This document shows positions 44,696-55,932 of a stretch of 64,000 nucleotides of DNA, piece after piece. Below the pieces are notes generated by a model that had not been told where the DNA came from, made no database searches, and saw only the letters and a program-made list of their open reading frames with translations. Both the position numbers and the translations under genes were made by a program. The stretch comes from Mycolicibacterium sp. P1-18 (GTDB lineage: Bacteria; Actinomycetota; Actinomycetes; Mycobacteriales; Mycobacteriaceae): positions 1 through 64,000 of the forward strand of contig NZ_NPKR01000015.1 of assembly GCF_008329535.1 (NCBI RefSeq), read 5' to 3'. The stretch's first letter is position 1. The number at the start of each line of letters is the position of its first letter.

Positions 44696-45870
44696 CGCTT
44701 GGTCACCATCCACTGGGTGACGGGCATCGCGGCACGCCATCCGGTGAAGCCTCCGACGGGCTCACCGTGCGAGTGTTGAATCCGTCTCAACGTTCCTCCG
44801 ATCCGCGAATACCATTGCGCGACCACCGCTTCGGACTCCACGGTGACGACGTTGGCGACCAGCCGGCCGCCCACGGGCAGGTGGTCGAAGCAGCCCTCGA
44901 GCAGTCCGGGGTGGGTCAGACCGCCGCCGACGAAGATCGCCGCGGGTTCGGCGGCACCGTCGAAGTGGGCCGGCGCCGCCCCGCGCACCTCCACCGCGGC
45001 ACCGAATGCGATCGCGTTGGTCTCGATCCGCGCGCGACGGACGACGTCGCGTTCGAAGGCCACCGCCGCACAACCCGATGCGCTGCGGCACCATTCGACG
45101 GCGATACTGCCCGAGCCGGATCCGACGTCCCACAGCAGCTCGCCGGGCCGCGGCCCCAGGGCCGCGAGCGTGACCGCCCGGACCGACTGCTTGGTGATCT
45201 GCCCGTCGTGGGCGAAGGCGTCGTCGGGCAGTGCATGGGCGGAACGTTCGTCGGGCAGGTACCGCACGGCCATCACGTTGAGCTTGTCCACGTCGTGCGG
45301 CGGGCGGCCCGCCCACTCGCGCGCGGTGGCCGACCGGCGGCGCTCCTGGGGTCCACCGAGCTGTTCGAGAATGGTCAGTTCGGAAGCGCCGCGCCCGGTT
45401 TCGGCGAGCAGCCGCGCCAGCGTGGCCGGGCTGTCGGCGTCACGCGACAACACCACCGCCTGACCACCGCGACGCACCGCGGTGTGCACCTGCGCGGTGA
45501 CGAGGCTGATGATCTCGGTGTCCTGCACCGCCCAGCCGACCCGGGCGCACGCCAGCGTCACCGACGACACGTGCGGCAGCACCGCCACCCGCTCGGGTCC
45601 GTACATCCGGATCAACGTGTTGCCGATGCCGTGCAGTAGCGGGTCGCCGCTGGCGATGACGTGCACGTCGTCCGCGGCGCCGTCGAGCAGTGTCCGCAGC
45701 GCGGGCAGCAGCGGCGACGGCCACGCCCGGCGACGCGCCGACACGGAGTCGTCGAGCAGATCCAATTGCCGCGGCGAGCCGTAGATCATCGTGGCTCTTG
45801 ACAATTCGACCCTGGAGGCGGTGGGCAGGCCCGACATCCCGTCGGCCCCGATCCCCACGACGACGATCAT
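44692..45870 (-). CDS. cobL: Precorrin-6Y C5,15-methyltransferase (decarboxylating)
   Basis: A 392-residue fusion. Residues 1 to about 200 form the CobE-like C5 methylase ([27 protein letters not shown]). Residues from about 220 on form the CobT-like C15 methylase and decarboxylase with SAM loop LLWDVGSGSGSIAVEW. The ATG is overlapped by the SDR stop (ATGA). It acts after CobK in the pathway. Confidence 0.96.
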   Translation of the reverse strand: MIVVVGIGADGMSGLPTASRVELSRATMIYGSPRQLDLLDDSVSARRRAWPSPLLPALRTLLDGAADDVHVIASGDPLLHGIGNTLIRMYGPERVAVLPHVSSVTLACARVGWAVQDTEIISLVTAQVHTAVRRGGQAVVLSRDADSPATLARLLAETGRGASELTILEQLGGPQERRRSATAREWAGRPPHDVDKLNVMAVRYLPDERSAHALPDDAFAHDGQITKQSVRAVTLAALGPRPGELLWDVGSGSGSIAVEWCRSASGCAAVAFERDVVRRARIETNAIAFGAAVEVRGAAPAHFDGAAEPAAIFVGGGLTHPGLLEGCFDHLPVGGRLVANVVTVESEAVVAQWYSRIGGTLRRIQHSHGEPVGGFTGWRAAMPVTQWMVTKR

Positions 45871-46619
45871 CGGGGCAACCTACGCCAGATCGCCCGCGGC
45901 ATCAGCCGGAACGCCAGGACGAGCACCGCCAATGATCGCGGCACCCAGATCTCGCTGCGCCCCTTGGCGAGTGCTGCCGTCACGGCGTCGGCCACCTGCG
46001 TCGGCGTGCTGGACAGCGGGGCGGGTGACATGCCCTCGGTCATCCGGCCGATGACGAAGCCGGGCCGCACCAGCAGCAGGCGAACGCCGGAGCCGTGCAG
46101 GGCGTCGGTGAGCCCGCGGGCGAACGCGTCGAGGCCCGACTTGGCCGAGCCGTACACGTAGTTGGCGCGCCGGGGGCGCACGCCGGCCACCGACGAGAAC
46201 ACCACGATCGTGCCGCGCGCCGCCGAGCGCATGGTCGCGGCGAGCACGGTCAGCAGGCTCACCTGGGCGGTGTAGTCGGTGTGCACGATTGCGGCGGCAT
46301 GGGCGGGGTCCGTCTCGGCGCGGGCTTGGTTTCCGAGGATTCCGAACGCCACCACGGCGGTGCCGATCGAGCCGAATTCAGCGACGATCGACTCGACGAG
46401 CGGTGCGTGCGAGTCGAGTGCGTCGGCGTCGAACTCGCGGGCGTGGACCGCCGCGGCCCCGGCCGCCGTCACGGCCGCGACCTCGTCGGCCAGCCGATCG
46501 GCGTTGCGCGCCGCCAGCACCACCGTCGCGCCGCTGGCCAACCGGGTCGCAATTTCGACGCCGATCTCGCTGCGCCCACCGAAAACGACTACCAGGCGGT
46601 TGTCCGCCGTGTCCTTCAT
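45867..46619 (-). CDS. Short-chain dehydrogenase (Rv2073c-like)
   Basis: A 250-residue Rossmann oxidoreductase. The cofactor loop is unusual ([18 protein letters not shown], where GxxxGxG has become GGRSEIG). The active site is intact: Ser in [13 protein letters not shown] and YxxxK in YVYGSAKSG. In M. tuberculosis the homologue also sits before cobL. Although cotranscribed with B12 genes, it has no known step in that pathway. A CATAAT box seven bases before the ATG suggests a leaderless mRNA. Confidence 0.88.
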   Translation of the reverse strand: MKDTADNRLVVVFGGRSEIGVEIATRLASGATVVLAARNADRLADEVAAVTAAGAAAVHAREFDADALDSHAPLVESIVAEFGSIGTAVVAFGILGNQARAETDPAHAAAIVHTDYTAQVSLLTVLAATMRSAARGTIVVFSSVAGVRPRRANYVYGSAKSGLDAFARGLTDALHGSGVRLLLVRPGFVIGRMTEGMSPAPLSSTPTQVADAVTAALAKGRSEIWVPRSLAVLVLAFRLMPRAIWRRLPR

Positions 46620-46626
46620 GGTTGCG

Positions 46627-46646
46627 ATTATGTCCTGCGCTAGGTT
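46627..46646. promoter_or_regulatory. Back-to-back leaderless -10 boxes between the SDR and Rv2074-like genes
   Basis: The two genes are 35 bases apart. On the minus strand CATAAT (46632-46627) is seven bases before the SDR ATG. On the plus strand TAGGTT (46641-46646) is eight bases before the other ATG. Each promoter must overlap the other's -35 region, so the two genes may compete for polymerase. Confidence 0.5.
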
Positions 46647-46654
46647 GGACCCCG

Positions 46655-47071
46655 ATGGCGAAGGCAACTACGCGACTGACGAACGATGCGCTGGCGTTCC
46701 TGACCGAACGGCACCTCGCCATGCTGACCACCCTGCGGGCCGACAATTCACCGCACGTGGTGGCCGTTGGATTCACCTTCGACCCCAAGACGCACGTGGC
46801 GCGGGTCATCACCACAGGCGGTTCGCAGAAGGCAGTGAACGCCGACCAGCGTGGTGTCGCCGTGCTCAGCCAGGTGGACGGTGCCCGGTGGTTGTCGCTG
46901 GAGGGCAGTTCGACGGTGAGCGCCGAGCCCGAGGCCGTACGCGACGCCGAACTCCGCTACGCCCAGCGCTACCGCACGCCGCGGGTCAACCCCCGCCGCG
47001 TGGTGATCGAGGTGCGGATCGAGCGGGTGCTCGGGTCGTCGGAACTCTTGGATCGAAGCCAGGACGCGTGA
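46655..47071 (+). CDS. F420-dependent biliverdin reductase-like protein (Rv2074 type)
   Basis: A 138-residue PPOX-fold protein resembling Rv2074, which reduces biliverdin with F420H2 (established for that protein). Segments [53 protein letters not shown] and [16 protein letters not shown] are typical. The ATG was chosen by family start and by the TAGGTT box. It is divergent from the SDR-cob operon, as in M. tuberculosis. Confidence 0.9.
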   Translation: MAKATTRLTNDALAFLTERHLAMLTTLRADNSPHVVAVGFTFDPKTHVARVITTGGSQKAVNADQRGVAVLSQVDGARWLSLEGSSTVSAEPEAVRDAELRYAQRYRTPRVNPRRVVIEVRIERVLGSSELLDRSQDA

Positions 47072-47190
47072 TTCTCGCGGATTAGCATGTCGCCCCGACA
47101 TATTCGCGCTTGGACGTGGAGTTGTGCACAGGGCCGTTGATTCATCCACAGGCTCGCTGGCCGGGCCTGGTTTTCGTCGGTTACCGCGCC

Positions 47191-47196
47191 TACTGT
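47191..47196 (+). promoter_or_regulatory. -10 box of the HNH gene, leaderless type
   Basis: TACTGT lies seven bases before the ATG at 47204. No clear ribosome site is seen. The 130 bases between the previous gene and this box contain two DnaA-box-like words (TTGTGCACA near 47123 and TCATCCACA near 47143) of uncertain meaning. Confidence 0.5.
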
Positions 47197-47203
47197 CGAA
47201 TGT

Positions 47204-48868
47204 ATGTTCGATTCAGTGGTCGCCTCCACCGTCGGCACCTCGGGTGCCGGTGCGGTGGAAGCGTGGTCGCGGACGGAGTCCACAGCGTGCGCCCGCAAGG
47301 TGGCCGCGATGGCGGGCATGCTGGAGACTGCCTACTCCGCCTCCGGTTCGGAATCCCGTGACCTCTGGTGCGTGGACAACTTCGACGCCGTGGCCGCCCA
47401 CATCGGGGCAGCGTTGCGGATCACCACGGGCGCCGCGTCCAACCAACTCCTGATCGCCGTCGCCCTGCACGAACGCTTTCCCCTCGTCGCCGCGGTGTTC
47501 GCCGAGGGGCTGATCACCTACCAACTGGTCCGAGCGGTCGTGCAGCGCGGCGCCCTGGTCGTCGACCCCTCGGCTCTCCACGAACTGGACCGGCTGCTGG
47601 CCGAGGCGCTGAGCAGCCGGGAATCTCTGTCGGTGGCCGCGCTGGAGAAAACCGTGGACGCCTTCGTCGCCCACGTCGACCCGCAGGCAGTGATCCGCAC
47701 CGAAACCCGCGCCCGGGGCCGGTCGGTGGAGGTCGGCGACGAGGACGGCAGCGGCATGGCCACCGTGTTTGCGACCCTGTTCGCCCATGACGCGAAGGCC
47801 GTCGACGCGCGCATGGACGCCCTCGCTCGTACGGTCTGCCCGGCCGACCCGCGCACGTTGGATCAGCGGCGTGCCGACGCGATGGGAGCGTGGGCCCACG
47901 GCGCGGACCGCCTGGCCTGCCTGTGTCAGACCGAGGACTGCCCCGCCGGGGAGAACCCCCCCTCGACCGGGGTGGTGGTCTACGTCATCGCGTCCGCAGA
48001 CACCATCGCGAAGCCCGAGACACCGGCACCGCTGCCACCAGAGCCGGAACCCACTGAGCCCGAACCAGCCGACGCAGCAGACGCTACGGACGTGAATGAT
48101 GCTGTTGCACAGGACGAGGCCGACCCCGCCGACCCTGCAATCCCTCTCACCTTCAATGAGGCTGCCCCGCAACCAGGTTCGAGCATCCTCCCCACTCCCG
48201 CCGACGAGCGCACCGCCCTCGACGGCGGAGCCCCGACCATGTTCGCCAAGCCCCTGCGGGAGCTGACCCTGACCGAAGCCCTCACCCCCGCACCGGGGCG
48301 CCTGGCCAGCCTGCGACCCGCCACGATGATGGGCGGACAGTTCCTCCCCGGCGCCATCGCCTGCCGAGCCACCGTCGGCGCCACGATCACCCGGATCGTC
48401 CACCCCGGCCAAGCCCCACCCGAACCGCGGAACCGGCCGTCGAAGAAGCTGGCCGACTTCGTCCGGTGCCGCGACCTGACGTGTCGCTTCCCAGGCTGCC
48501 GTGCACCGGCGACGAATTGCGACGTGGATCATACGATTCCGTGGCCGTGCGGACCGACGGCGGCGTCGAATCTGAAATGTCTATGCCGTCGACACCACTT
48601 GCTGAAGACGTTCTGGGGCGGGGAAAGTGGTTGGCGTGACGAGCAACTCGACGACGGCACCGTCATCTGGACCGCACCCGACGGCCGGCAGTACGTCACC
48701 ACACCGGGCAGTCGGCAGCTGTTCCCCGAACTGTCAGAACCGACCGCCACCGTGGTCGCGACCGGGGTGCCTGCAACGCATATGTCCGGGCTCACCATGC
48801 CACGGCGAAAGACCACCCGCGCCCAGGACCGCGCCGCCCGCGTCCAACGCGAACGGGCGCCGGACTAG
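47204..48868 (+). CDS. 13E12-repeat-type protein with DUF222 and HNH domains
   Basis: A 554-residue member of the mycobacterial 13E12 family. The N-terminal DUF222 helical domain spans about residues 20-250. A Pro/Glu/Asp/Ala-rich linker follows (around LPPEPEPTEPEP and ADATDVNDA). The C-terminal HNH nuclease-like motif is CRFPGCRAPATNCDVDHTIPW, SNLKCLCRRHHLLKTFWGG. Family members are multicopy and serve as phage or element integration sites in M. tuberculosis; their own function is unsettled. The stop shares CTAG with the convergent peptidase gene. Confidence 0.92.
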   Translation: MFDSVVASTVGTSGAGAVEAWSRTESTACARKVAAMAGMLETAYSASGSESRDLWCVDNFDAVAAHIGAALRITTGAASNQLLIAVALHERFPLVAAVFAEGLITYQLVRAVVQRGALVVDPSALHELDRLLAEALSSRESLSVAALEKTVDAFVAHVDPQAVIRTETRARGRSVEVGDEDGSGMATVFATLFAHDAKAVDARMDALARTVCPADPRTLDQRRADAMGAWAHGADRLACLCQTEDCPAGENPPSTGVVVYVIASADTIAKPETPAPLPPEPEPTEPEPADAADATDVNDAVAQDEADPADPAIPLTFNEAAPQPGSSILPTPADERTALDGGAPTMFAKPLRELTLTEALTPAPGRLASLRPATMMGGQFLPGAIACRATVGATITRIVHPGQAPPEPRNRPSKKLADFVRCRDLTCRFPGCRAPATNCDVDHTIPWPCGPTAASNLKCLCRRHHLLKTFWGGESGWRDEQLDDGTVIWTAPDGRQYVTTPGSRQLFPELSEPTATVVATGVPATHMSGLTMPRRKTTRAQDRAARVQRERAPD

Positions 48869-49989
48869 ACCGGGACGACGACGAGATCGCGGGGCTGGTC
48901 GTTGACCGACTGCGCGCCGTCGCTGGTGACGACGACGATGTCCTCGATGCGGGCGCCCCACGAGCCGGGGAAGTAGATACCCGGCTCGACGCTGAACACC
49001 ATGCCCTCCTCGAGCGGCAGATCGTTGCCCGCGACGATGTAGGGCTCCTCGTGGACGGAGAGGCCGATGCCGTGACCGGTGCGGTGCACGAAGGCCTCCG
49101 CCAAGCCCTCCGCGGCCAGCACGTCGCGCGCGGCGGCGTCGATCTGCTCCGCGGTGACGCCGGGCCTGACCGCGGCCACCGCAGCCTGCTGCGCCCGCTG
49201 CAGCACGGCGTACCGCCCCGCCACGTCGCCGGCGGGCTGGCCGATGCTGTAGGTCCGCGTCGAATCCGAGTTGTACCCAGGCTCGTAGGGGCCACCAATG
49301 TCGACGACCACCACGTCACCCGCCTGCAGCACGCGGTCGGAGCATTCGTGATGCGGGTCGGCACCGTTGGGTCCCGACCCGACGATGATGAACGCCACCT
49401 CCGAATGCCCCTCGGCGACAATGGCTTCGGCGATGTCGGCGGCCACGTCGGCCTCGGTGCGCCCCGGTACCAGGAACCCGGGCACGCGTGCGTGCACCCG
49501 GTCGATCGCGGCGCCCGCCTTGCGGAGCGCGTCGACCTCCGCGGCGTCCTTGATCATCCGCAACCGGCGCAGCACGCTCGTCGCCAGCACCGGCACGGTA
49601 CCCAACACCTCCGCCAGCGGCAGCAGGTGCAGCGCGGGCATCGCGTCGGTGACCGCAGTGGCAACCGGGCCGTCTCCGAACACCCCGGCGACCAGAGCGT
49701 ACGGGTCCTCGCCGTCCACCCAATCCAGCACGCGCAGGCCAAGTTCCACCACCGCGGAGTCCTTCAGCGCCGCCAACTCCATCCGCGGCACCACCACCGT
49801 CGGCTCGCCGTCGACGGGCAGCACCAACGCGGTCAGTCGCTCGAAGGTCTGCGCCCGCGACCCGACGAGGTAGCGCAGGTCATACCCGGGTGTGATCACC
49901 AGACCTGCCAGCCCGGCATCGGCGGCAGCAGCCGTCGCCGCCCGCAAGCGTCCCGCGTATACGTCCGTGCCGAATCTGCCGGTGTCCAT
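48865..49989 (-). CDS. pepE: M24-family metallopeptidase (Xaa-Pro dipeptidase type)
   Basis: A 374-residue creatinase-fold peptidase like Rv2089c. The five metal ligands are visible: Asp in [17 protein letters not shown], the second Asp in [10 protein letters not shown], His in [16 protein letters not shown], Glu in [14 protein letters not shown], and Glu in RIEDIVVVT. The N-terminal creatinase domain covers about residues 1-140. The ATG is ten bases after the VOC stop, so the two genes are cotranscribed. Confidence 0.93.
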   Translation of the reverse strand: MDTGRFGTDVYAGRLRAATAAAADAGLAGLVITPGYDLRYLVGSRAQTFERLTALVLPVDGEPTVVVPRMELAALKDSAVVELGLRVLDWVDGEDPYALVAGVFGDGPVATAVTDAMPALHLLPLAEVLGTVPVLATSVLRRLRMIKDAAEVDALRKAGAAIDRVHARVPGFLVPGRTEADVAADIAEAIVAEGHSEVAFIIVGSGPNGADPHHECSDRVLQAGDVVVVDIGGPYEPGYNSDSTRTYSIGQPAGDVAGRYAVLQRAQQAAVAAVRPGVTAEQIDAAARDVLAAEGLAEAFVHRTGHGIGLSVHEEPYIVAGNDLPLEEGMVFSVEPGIYFPGSWGARIEDIVVVTSDGAQSVNDQPRDLVVVPV

Positions 49990-49999
49990 GCCGTCGAGA

Positions 50000-50395
50000 T
50001 TAATCGGCGCGCCGATACGTGGCGACCTCGATCAGGTTGCCGTCTGGGTCGCGGCAGTAGTGCGACGTCATCGGCCCGAGCGCGCCCGTCTTGGCGACCG
50101 GCCCCTCGGTGATCTCCACGCCGCACGACCGCAGATGCGCACCGACGGCATCGGCGTCGGCGTCGACGACGAAGCACAGGTCGAGGGTGCCGGGCGAGTC
50201 GACGGCCGCGGTGACCCAGTTCGGCGCACCGGTGGGCCGGACGTTGAGCTTCTGGTCGCCGAACCGCAGCGCGATCCGGGCCTCGCCGAAGACCTCGCGG
50301 GTCATTCCCAGCACCCGGACGTACCAGTCGACGGTGCGGTCGACGTCGACGGTGTTGACGACGACGTGGTCTACGCGGTCCACGGACAAGCCCAT
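50000..50395 (-). CDS. VOC-fold (glyoxalase/dioxygenase superfamily) protein
   Basis: A 131-residue protein with two beta-alpha-beta3 modules: [27 protein letters not shown], then [25 protein letters not shown] and [15 protein letters not shown], whose Glu and the early His are typical metal ligands. The substrate is unknown. The ATG has no good ribosome site. It is upstream of, and cotranscribed with, the M24 peptidase, and divergent from the exonuclease gene. Confidence 0.88.
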   Translation of the reverse strand: MGLSVDRVDHVVVNTVDVDRTVDWYVRVLGMTREVFGEARIALRFGDQKLNVRPTGAPNWVTAAVDSPGTLDLCFVVDADADAVGAHLRSCGVEITEGPVAKTGALGPMTSHYCRDPDGNLIEVATYRRAD

Positions 50396-50416
50396 GGCTC
50401 CATCAATACCGCACGC

Positions 50417-50422
50417 TACTGT
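50417..50422 (+). promoter_or_regulatory. -10 box of the 5'-3' exonuclease gene, leaderless type
   Basis: TACTGT followed by six bases (CAATCG) and the ATG at 50429, with no Shine-Dalgarno sequence. The hexamer is the same as that before the HNH gene. Confidence 0.58.
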
Positions 50423-50428
50423 CAATCG

Positions 50429-51388
50429 ATGACCGCACCCGTCCTGCTCCTCGACGGCGCCAGCATGTGGTTCCGCTCGTTCTTCGGGGTTCCGTCGTCC
50501 ATCAAGGCTCCCGACGGCCGGCCGGTGAACGCGCTGCGCGGCTTCCTCGACGCCGTCGCCACCCTGGTCACCAACCACCGTCCGTCCCGGCTGGTGGTCT
50601 GCCTGGATCTCGACTGGCGACCGCAGTGGCGGGTCGACCTGATCCCGTCCTACAAGGCACACCGGGTCGAGGAGGAACGCGCCGCGGGTGAGCCCGACGT
50701 CGAGGAAGTCCCCGACGACCTCACGCCACAGGTCGACATGATCATGGCGATGCTCGACGCCTTCGGCATCGCCACCGCGGGCGCGCCCGGATACGAGGCC
50801 GACGACGTCCTGGGCACACTGGCCACGCGCGAGCGCGTCGACCCCGTCGTGGTGGTCAGCGGCGACCGCGACCTGCTTCAGCTCGCCACCGACGACCCCC
50901 ACCAGGTCAGGGTGCTCTACATCGGCCGCGGCCTGGCCAAGGCGACGCTCTTCGGCCCGCGCGAGGTCGCCGAGCAGTACGGGGTGCCACTCGAGCGGGC
51001 GGGCGCCGCCTACGCCGAACTGGCCCTGCTGCGCGGCGACCCGTCCGACGGTCTGCCCGGGGTGGCCGGCATCGGCGACAAGACGGCGTCCACCCTGCTG
51101 GCCCAGTACGGCTCACTGGAGCGGATAATGGCCGCGGCCCACGACTCGGCGTCGAAGATGCCTGCGGCGCAACGCAAGAAGCTCGCCGCCGCCACCGACT
51201 ACGTGACTGCGGCGGAGAAGGTCGTCCGAGTGGCCACCGACGCCGAGGTCGGCATGTCGACCGACTCGGATCTGTTGCCGCTGACCGCCCGCGATCCTCG
51301 CCGGGTGGCCGAACTCGCCGGGGAGTTCGGCGTCGCGTCGTCGGTCGGACGCCTCCAGAAGGCGCTCGACGGACTGCCGGCGCGCTAG
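50429..51388 (+). CDS. 5'-3' exonuclease (FEN/PolA-N type, Rv2090-like)
   Basis: A 319-residue stand-alone homologue of the DNA polymerase I N-terminal nuclease, probably removing flaps or RNA primers. Acidic metal-binding residues lie in [40 protein letters not shown] and [11 protein letters not shown]. The helix-hairpin-helix is in [28 protein letters not shown]. Its end shares CTAG with the convergent DUF4333 gene. Confidence 0.94.
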   Translation: MTAPVLLLDGASMWFRSFFGVPSSIKAPDGRPVNALRGFLDAVATLVTNHRPSRLVVCLDLDWRPQWRVDLIPSYKAHRVEEERAAGEPDVEEVPDDLTPQVDMIMAMLDAFGIATAGAPGYEADDVLGTLATRERVDPVVVVSGDRDLLQLATDDPHQVRVLYIGRGLAKATLFGPREVAEQYGVPLERAGAAYAELALLRGDPSDGLPGVAGIGDKTASTLLAQYGSLERIMAAAHDSASKMPAAQRKKLAAATDYVTAAEKVVRVATDAEVGMSTDSDLLPLTARDPRRVAELAGEFGVASSVGRLQKALDGLPAR

Positions 51389-52113
51389 CGGGGGCGGCCG
51401 ACCTCGTAGGTGCCGCTGTTGTCCTGGAACGTCACCGTCACCTGACGCTTGGTGCCGTCGATGCTGACCTCGCAGTCGAACGTGCCGCCCTTGACGACCT
51501 TGGGGTTGGCGCCGTCGTTGCAGTTGACGTCCTGAACGTTCTTCGCGCCGTAGCCGTTGGTCGAGTCACTCAGGATCTGCTGCACACCCGACTGGGCGGC
51601 CTTGATGTCGAGGTTGGTGGTCATGAAGAAGCCCGGCTTCCAGAAGCCGAGGATGCCGACGACCACGACGACGATCGCCACCAGGGCGCCGACCACGCCG
51701 AGGACGAGCCCCTTCGACTTCTTGGAACCCGCATCGGTCGACGAGTACGGGGAGAACTGCTGATTCGGGTCGTACTGCCCGGGCGGCTGACCGTACTGCT
51801 GGTTCGGGTCGTACTGGCCGTACTGCGGCGGCTGTCCGTACTGCGGCTGCTGACCGTACTGCGGCTGCTGCGGGTACGACGACGGGCCGTACGCCGTGGG
51901 CGGCTGCTGGTATTGCGGCTGACCGTAGGTGGGCTGCTGGTACTGCGGCTGCCCGCCGTACGCGGGGGGCTGCTGGCCATACGCGGGAGGCTGCTGACCC
52001 CAGGGCGACTGCTCCGGCTGCGGCTGCTCGGGGCCCTGCGGCTGCCACGCGGGATCGGCCGGCTGCTGACCCGCCCACGGCTGGGTGGGATCGGATCCCT
52101 GCGGTCCGCTCAT
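51385..52113 (-). CDS. DUF4333 membrane protein with Gln/Pro/Tyr-rich N-terminus
   Basis: A 242-residue protein like Rv2091c. Residues 1 to about 125 are low-complexity repeats built from QPQYGQ, QQPPAYG and YDPNQQ units. A single membrane segment ([22 protein letters not shown]) follows. The external domain has the DUF4333 pattern with cysteines in [12 protein letters not shown] and [11 protein letters not shown], which probably pair. AAGGAGAG precedes the ATG. Function unknown; the disordered cytoplasmic tail could bind other proteins. Confidence 0.88.
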   Translation of the reverse strand: MSGPQGSDPTQPWAGQQPADPAWQPQGPEQPQPEQSPWGQQPPAYGQQPPAYGGQPQYQQPTYGQPQYQQPPTAYGPSSYPQQPQYGQQPQYGQPPQYGQYDPNQQYGQPPGQYDPNQQFSPYSSTDAGSKKSKGLVLGVVGALVAIVVVVVGILGFWKPGFFMTTNLDIKAAQSGVQQILSDSTNGYGAKNVQDVNCNDGANPKVVKGGTFDCEVSIDGTKRQVTVTFQDNSGTYEVGRPR

Positions 52114-52163
52114 CGTCTCTCCTTGGTCACATCTGCAGTCGAAATCGAAACGCTGGCCACACC

Positions 52164-54938
52164 CTACCCCGCGTCAACTGCCACGACGCCGCGCCGAATC
52201 GCGTCGATTGCGCGTTTCGCGGACGTCCGCAACGCCGGTGTGGGGGCGGCATTTCGCACCTGGTCGAGCAAATCGAGGACCTGACGACACCACCGCACGA
52301 AATCACCTGCCGACAGCGGAGATCCGCTGCCCGAGGCGTCGGACGCCGCCAACGACGCCGACAGGTCGCCCGTGGTCGCCCACCGGTGGATGGCGGCGAC
52401 GAAACCGACGTCGGGCTCGCGACTCGCCGGGAGCCGGTGCTGCTGCTCCTCCGCGCGAATCTCCGCCCACGACCGGCGAGTCTGCGACAGTGCCCGCCGC
52501 ATGCCGGGTGTCGCGCCCTCGACGATCGCCGACCCACCCGGAGTGTCGCCACGCGACTCGAACAGCACCGCCGACACCACCCCGGCGAGCTCGGCGGCGT
52601 CGAGTCCGTTCCAGGTGCCGGTGCGCAGACATTCCGCGACCAACAGGTCGCTTTCGCTGTAGATCCGCGACAGCAGGCGGCCGTCGTCGGTGACCACCAG
52701 ATCACCGTCCGCGGTCTGCTCGATGAAGCCACGACCGGTGAGCAGCAGCACGATTCGGTCGAAGGTGCGGGCCAGCGAGTTGGTCGCGGCGTTGACCTTC
52801 CTCTTGATGTCGGCGTTGTCCCGCTCGATGCGCAGGAAGCGCTCGGCTTGCCGGACCCGCTCGTCACGGTCGGCGAGGTGATGCGCAGGGTGCGACTTCA
52901 GTTGCTCGCGCAAGCCGGCGAGCTCGGGGTCGACGTCGTGGTCCCGATCCTGGCCCTGCTGACCACGTTTGGGCCGTCCGGACGGCACGGGCAGTCCGGC
53001 TGCGGCCGTCCGCAACGCCGACGCGACGTCCCGGCGGACCCGGGGTTGGCGGTGTTCGACCCGCTTGGGCAACGTCATCGACCCGACCCGCAGCGACGAT
53101 CCCGAGAAGTCGGTCGACGAAATGCGGCCTGCCCAACGGTCTTCGGTGAGCACCAGCGGCCTGGGGTCGTCCCCGTCGCCGGCCGGCTCGAGAACCACCG
53201 CAAGCCCTCCGCGGCGACCCTGTCCGATGGTGATGATGTCGCCGCGGCGCAACGCGGACAGCGCGTCGTTGGCCGCTTGCCTGCGCTGCAGCCGAGACGC
53301 GCGGGACTGCGTGCGTTCGCGCTCGGCGATGGTCGCGCGCAACCGCGCGTACTCGAGGATGGGCGCGTCCCGACCACCGAACTCCGCGGCGATCTCGTCC
53401 ATCATCTTCTCCCCGCGGGTCACGCCGCGAACCAGACCGACGACGGAGCGGTCGGCTTGGAACTGCGCGAACGACCGCTCCAGCAGCTGGTGCGCCTGCT
53501 CGGGCCCCATGTGGTTGGTCAGGTTGATGGTCATGTTGTACGACGGCGCGAACGAACTGCGAAGGGGGAACGTGCGGGTCGACGCGAGGCCGGCGACGTC
53601 GGCGGGTTCGACGTCGGGGTGCCACAGCACCACGGCGTGCCCCTCGACGTCGATGCCGCGACGCCCGGCGCGACCCGTGAGCTGCGTGTACTCCCCCGGT
53701 GTCAGCGGAGCGTGCTGTTCGCCGTTGAACTTGACCAGCCGCTCCAGCACGACGGTCCGCGCCGGCATGTTGATGCCCAGAGCCAGTGTCTCCGTGGCGA
53801 ACACGGCCTTGACCAAACCGGCGGTGAACAGTTCCTCGACGGTGTGCCGGAACACCGGCAGCAGTCCCGCATGGTGGGCGGCGATGCCGCGCAGCAATCC
53901 CTCGCGCCACTCGTAGTAGCCGAGCACCACCAGGTCGGCGTCGTCGAGGTCGGCGCACCGACGGTCGATGACCTCGGCGATGCGCGCCCGCTCCTTCTCG
54001 TCGGTGAGCCGCAACGAGGAACGCAGACACTGCTTCACCGCGGCGTCGCAGCCGGCCCGGGAGAACACGAACGTGATGGCGGGCAGCAGGCCCTCGTGGT
54101 CGAGGACGCCGATCACGTCGGGCCGTGCCGGCGGGCGGTAGATGGTGGGGCGGCCGCCGCCCCGGTTGCCCTGGCGCCCGCGCCCGCGGGGTTGCCAGTC
54201 CGAGAGCCGGTCGGCCTCTCGCCGATGCGAGATGTGGCGGATCAACTCGGGGTCCACCAGGCTGCGGTCGCCGGTGGTGTTGGGGCCCTCGAACAGGTCG
54301 AACACGCGCTTGCCGACCATCATGTGCTGCCAGAGCGGGACGGGTCGGTGCTCGTCGACGACGACGGTGGTGTCGCCGCGAACCGTCTGGATCCAGCCGC
54401 CGAATTCCTCGGCGTTGCTCACCGTCGCCGACAGGCTGACCAGCCGCACGTCTTCGGAGAGGTGCAGGATGACCTCCTCCCAGACGGCGCCGCGCATCCG
54501 GTCGGCCAGGAAGTGCACCTCGTCCATCACGACGTGGGAAAGGCCGTGCAGCGCATCGGAGTTGGCGTACAGCATGTTGCGCAGCACTTCGGTGGTCATC
54601 ACGACGATCGGGGCGTCGCCGTTGACGTTCTGATCGCCGGTCAGCAACCCGATGCGCTCGGCGCCGTACCGCTGCACCAGGTCGTTGTGCTTCTGGTTGC
54701 TCAGCGCCTTGATCGGGGTGGTGTAGAAGCACTTTCGGCCCGCCGCCAGCGCGAGGTGTACGGCGAACTCACCTACGACGGTCTTGCCGGCGCCGGTGGG
54801 CGCGCACACCAGGACGCCGTGGCCGTTCTCCAGTGCCTTGCAGGCGCGGATCTGAAAGGGGTCCAGCGAGAACGGCAACTGCGCGGTGAAGTCGTCGAGC
54901 TGCGTCGGGCCGGTCGGCGGATCAGGTGGCTTGGTCAT
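52164..54938 (-). CDS. helY: Ski2-like RNA/DNA helicase HelY
   Basis: A 924-residue superfamily 2 helicase. Motif I is [12 protein letters not shown], motif II is [13 protein letters not shown], motif III is [16 protein letters not shown], and motif VI lies in [15 protein letters not shown], with an accessory DSHCT-type C-terminal domain. It is the mycobacterial HelY (Rv2092c) family, related to RNA-processing Ski2/Mtr4 helicases. The ATG lies inside the end of tatC (17-base overlap), so it is in the pafBC-tatAC operon. Confidence 0.95.
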   Translation of the reverse strand: MTKPPDPPTGPTQLDDFTAQLPFSLDPFQIRACKALENGHGVLVCAPTGAGKTVVGEFAVHLALAAGRKCFYTTPIKALSNQKHNDLVQRYGAERIGLLTGDQNVNGDAPIVVMTTEVLRNMLYANSDALHGLSHVVMDEVHFLADRMRGAVWEEVILHLSEDVRLVSLSATVSNAEEFGGWIQTVRGDTTVVVDEHRPVPLWQHMMVGKRVFDLFEGPNTTGDRSLVDPELIRHISHRREADRLSDWQPRGRGRQGNRGGGRPTIYRPPARPDVIGVLDHEGLLPAITFVFSRAGCDAAVKQCLRSSLRLTDEKERARIAEVIDRRCADLDDADLVVLGYYEWREGLLRGIAAHHAGLLPVFRHTVEELFTAGLVKAVFATETLALGINMPARTVVLERLVKFNGEQHAPLTPGEYTQLTGRAGRRGIDVEGHAVVLWHPDVEPADVAGLASTRTFPLRSSFAPSYNMTINLTNHMGPEQAHQLLERSFAQFQADRSVVGLVRGVTRGEKMMDEIAAEFGGRDAPILEYARLRATIAERERTQSRASRLQRRQAANDALSALRRGDIITIGQGRRGGLAVVLEPAGDGDDPRPLVLTEDRWAGRISSTDFSGSSLRVGSMTLPKRVEHRQPRVRRDVASALRTAAAGLPVPSGRPKRGQQGQDRDHDVDPELAGLREQLKSHPAHHLADRDERVRQAERFLRIERDNADIKRKVNAATNSLARTFDRIVLLLTGRGFIEQTADGDLVVTDDGRLLSRIYSESDLLVAECLRTGTWNGLDAAELAGVVSAVLFESRGDTPGGSAIVEGATPGMRRALSQTRRSWAEIRAEEQQHRLPASREPDVGFVAAIHRWATTGDLSASLAASDASGSGSPLSAGDFVRWCRQVLDLLDQVRNAAPTPALRTSAKRAIDAIRRGVVAVDAG

Positions 54939-55872
54939 CGATGCCCAGCCGGGACGGGGTCGGCACGGCGCTGGGTACCTCGACGGGCTCGACGCTGCCG
55001 ATGGGGGCCGCCTGGTCGTCGGGGACGTCCTCGATGGCCGCCCGGCGGGCCTTGCGCTTGTCGTTGAACCGGGCGACCTGGATGGCCAACTCGAGGAGCA
55101 GCGACAGGGCGAGCGCCAACGCCAGCATGGAGAACGGATCCGAGCCGGGCGTCGCGAACGCGGCGAAGACGAACAACCCGAAGATCAGGCCACGCCGCCA
55201 CGACCTCAGCTTCTCGTACGGCAGCATGCCCACCAGGTTCAACATGACGATCAGCAGGGGGAACTCGAAGCTGATGCCGAACACCAGCAGCAGGTTGATC
55301 AGGAACCCGAAGTACTGGTCACCGTTGAGCGCGGTGATCTGCACGTCGCTGCCCACGGTGAGCAGGAACGCCAGCGCCTGGGACAGCACGACGTAGGCCA
55401 GCACGGCGCCGCCGATGAACAGCGCCGCCCCGAAGGCGACGAACACCGAGGCGAACCGGCGCTCCCTTTGGTACAGCCCCGGGGTGATGAAGGCCCACAA
55501 CTGTTGGAGCCACACCGGACACGCCAGGACGACGCCCGCGGTCAGCGCGACCTTGAAGCGAAGCATGAACTGGTCGAAGGGCGCGGTGGCGAGCAACCGG
55601 CACTGGCCGTCGGGCGCGATGTCGGCTCGCGACGACGCAGGCAGCGAGCAGTACGGCGCCCGGAGCCAGTCGCCGAGGCTGGGCAGCCCGAAGAAGCCGT
55701 GGGTGTACCAGACGAAGCCGAAGACGGTCGTCACCAGAATCGCCGCCACCGCGATCAGGACGCGGTTGCGCAGCTCGTGCAGGTGGTCGACCAGCGACAT
55801 GGTGCCGTCTGGATTGGCTTGCGACCGCCGACGACGAGGATCGAGCCGCTTCAGAATTCCAGGGATGCGCAC
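54922..55872 (-). CDS. tatC: Twin-arginine translocase subunit TatC
   Basis: A six-span membrane receptor for twin-arginine signal peptides, 316 residues from the GTG. Conserved features are [47 protein letters not shown] and the [20 protein letters not shown] segment. The GTG ([16 protein letters not shown]) matches the M. tuberculosis start; a TTG 18 bases further up is possible. A charged C-terminal tail extends into the cytoplasm. It works with the adjacent TatA; no tatB is here. Confidence 0.95.
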   Translation of the reverse strand: MRIPGILKRLDPRRRRSQANPDGTMSLVDHLHELRNRVLIAVAAILVTTVFGFVWYTHGFFGLPSLGDWLRAPYCSLPASSRADIAPDGQCRLLATAPFDQFMLRFKVALTAGVVLACPVWLQQLWAFITPGLYQRERRFASVFVAFGAALFIGGAVLAYVVLSQALAFLLTVGSDVQITALNGDQYFGFLINLLLVFGISFEFPLLIVMLNLVGMLPYEKLRSWRRGLIFGLFVFAAFATPGSDPFSMLALALALSLLLELAIQVARFNDKRKARRAAIEDVPDDQAAPIGSVEPVEVPSAVPTPSRLGIDDQAT

Positions 55873-55932
55873 GGGGTGTCTAGACGCCAATCAGCCGCGC
55901 AACCTCGCGGTGCGCTGGTGGGAAGAGTGAGA

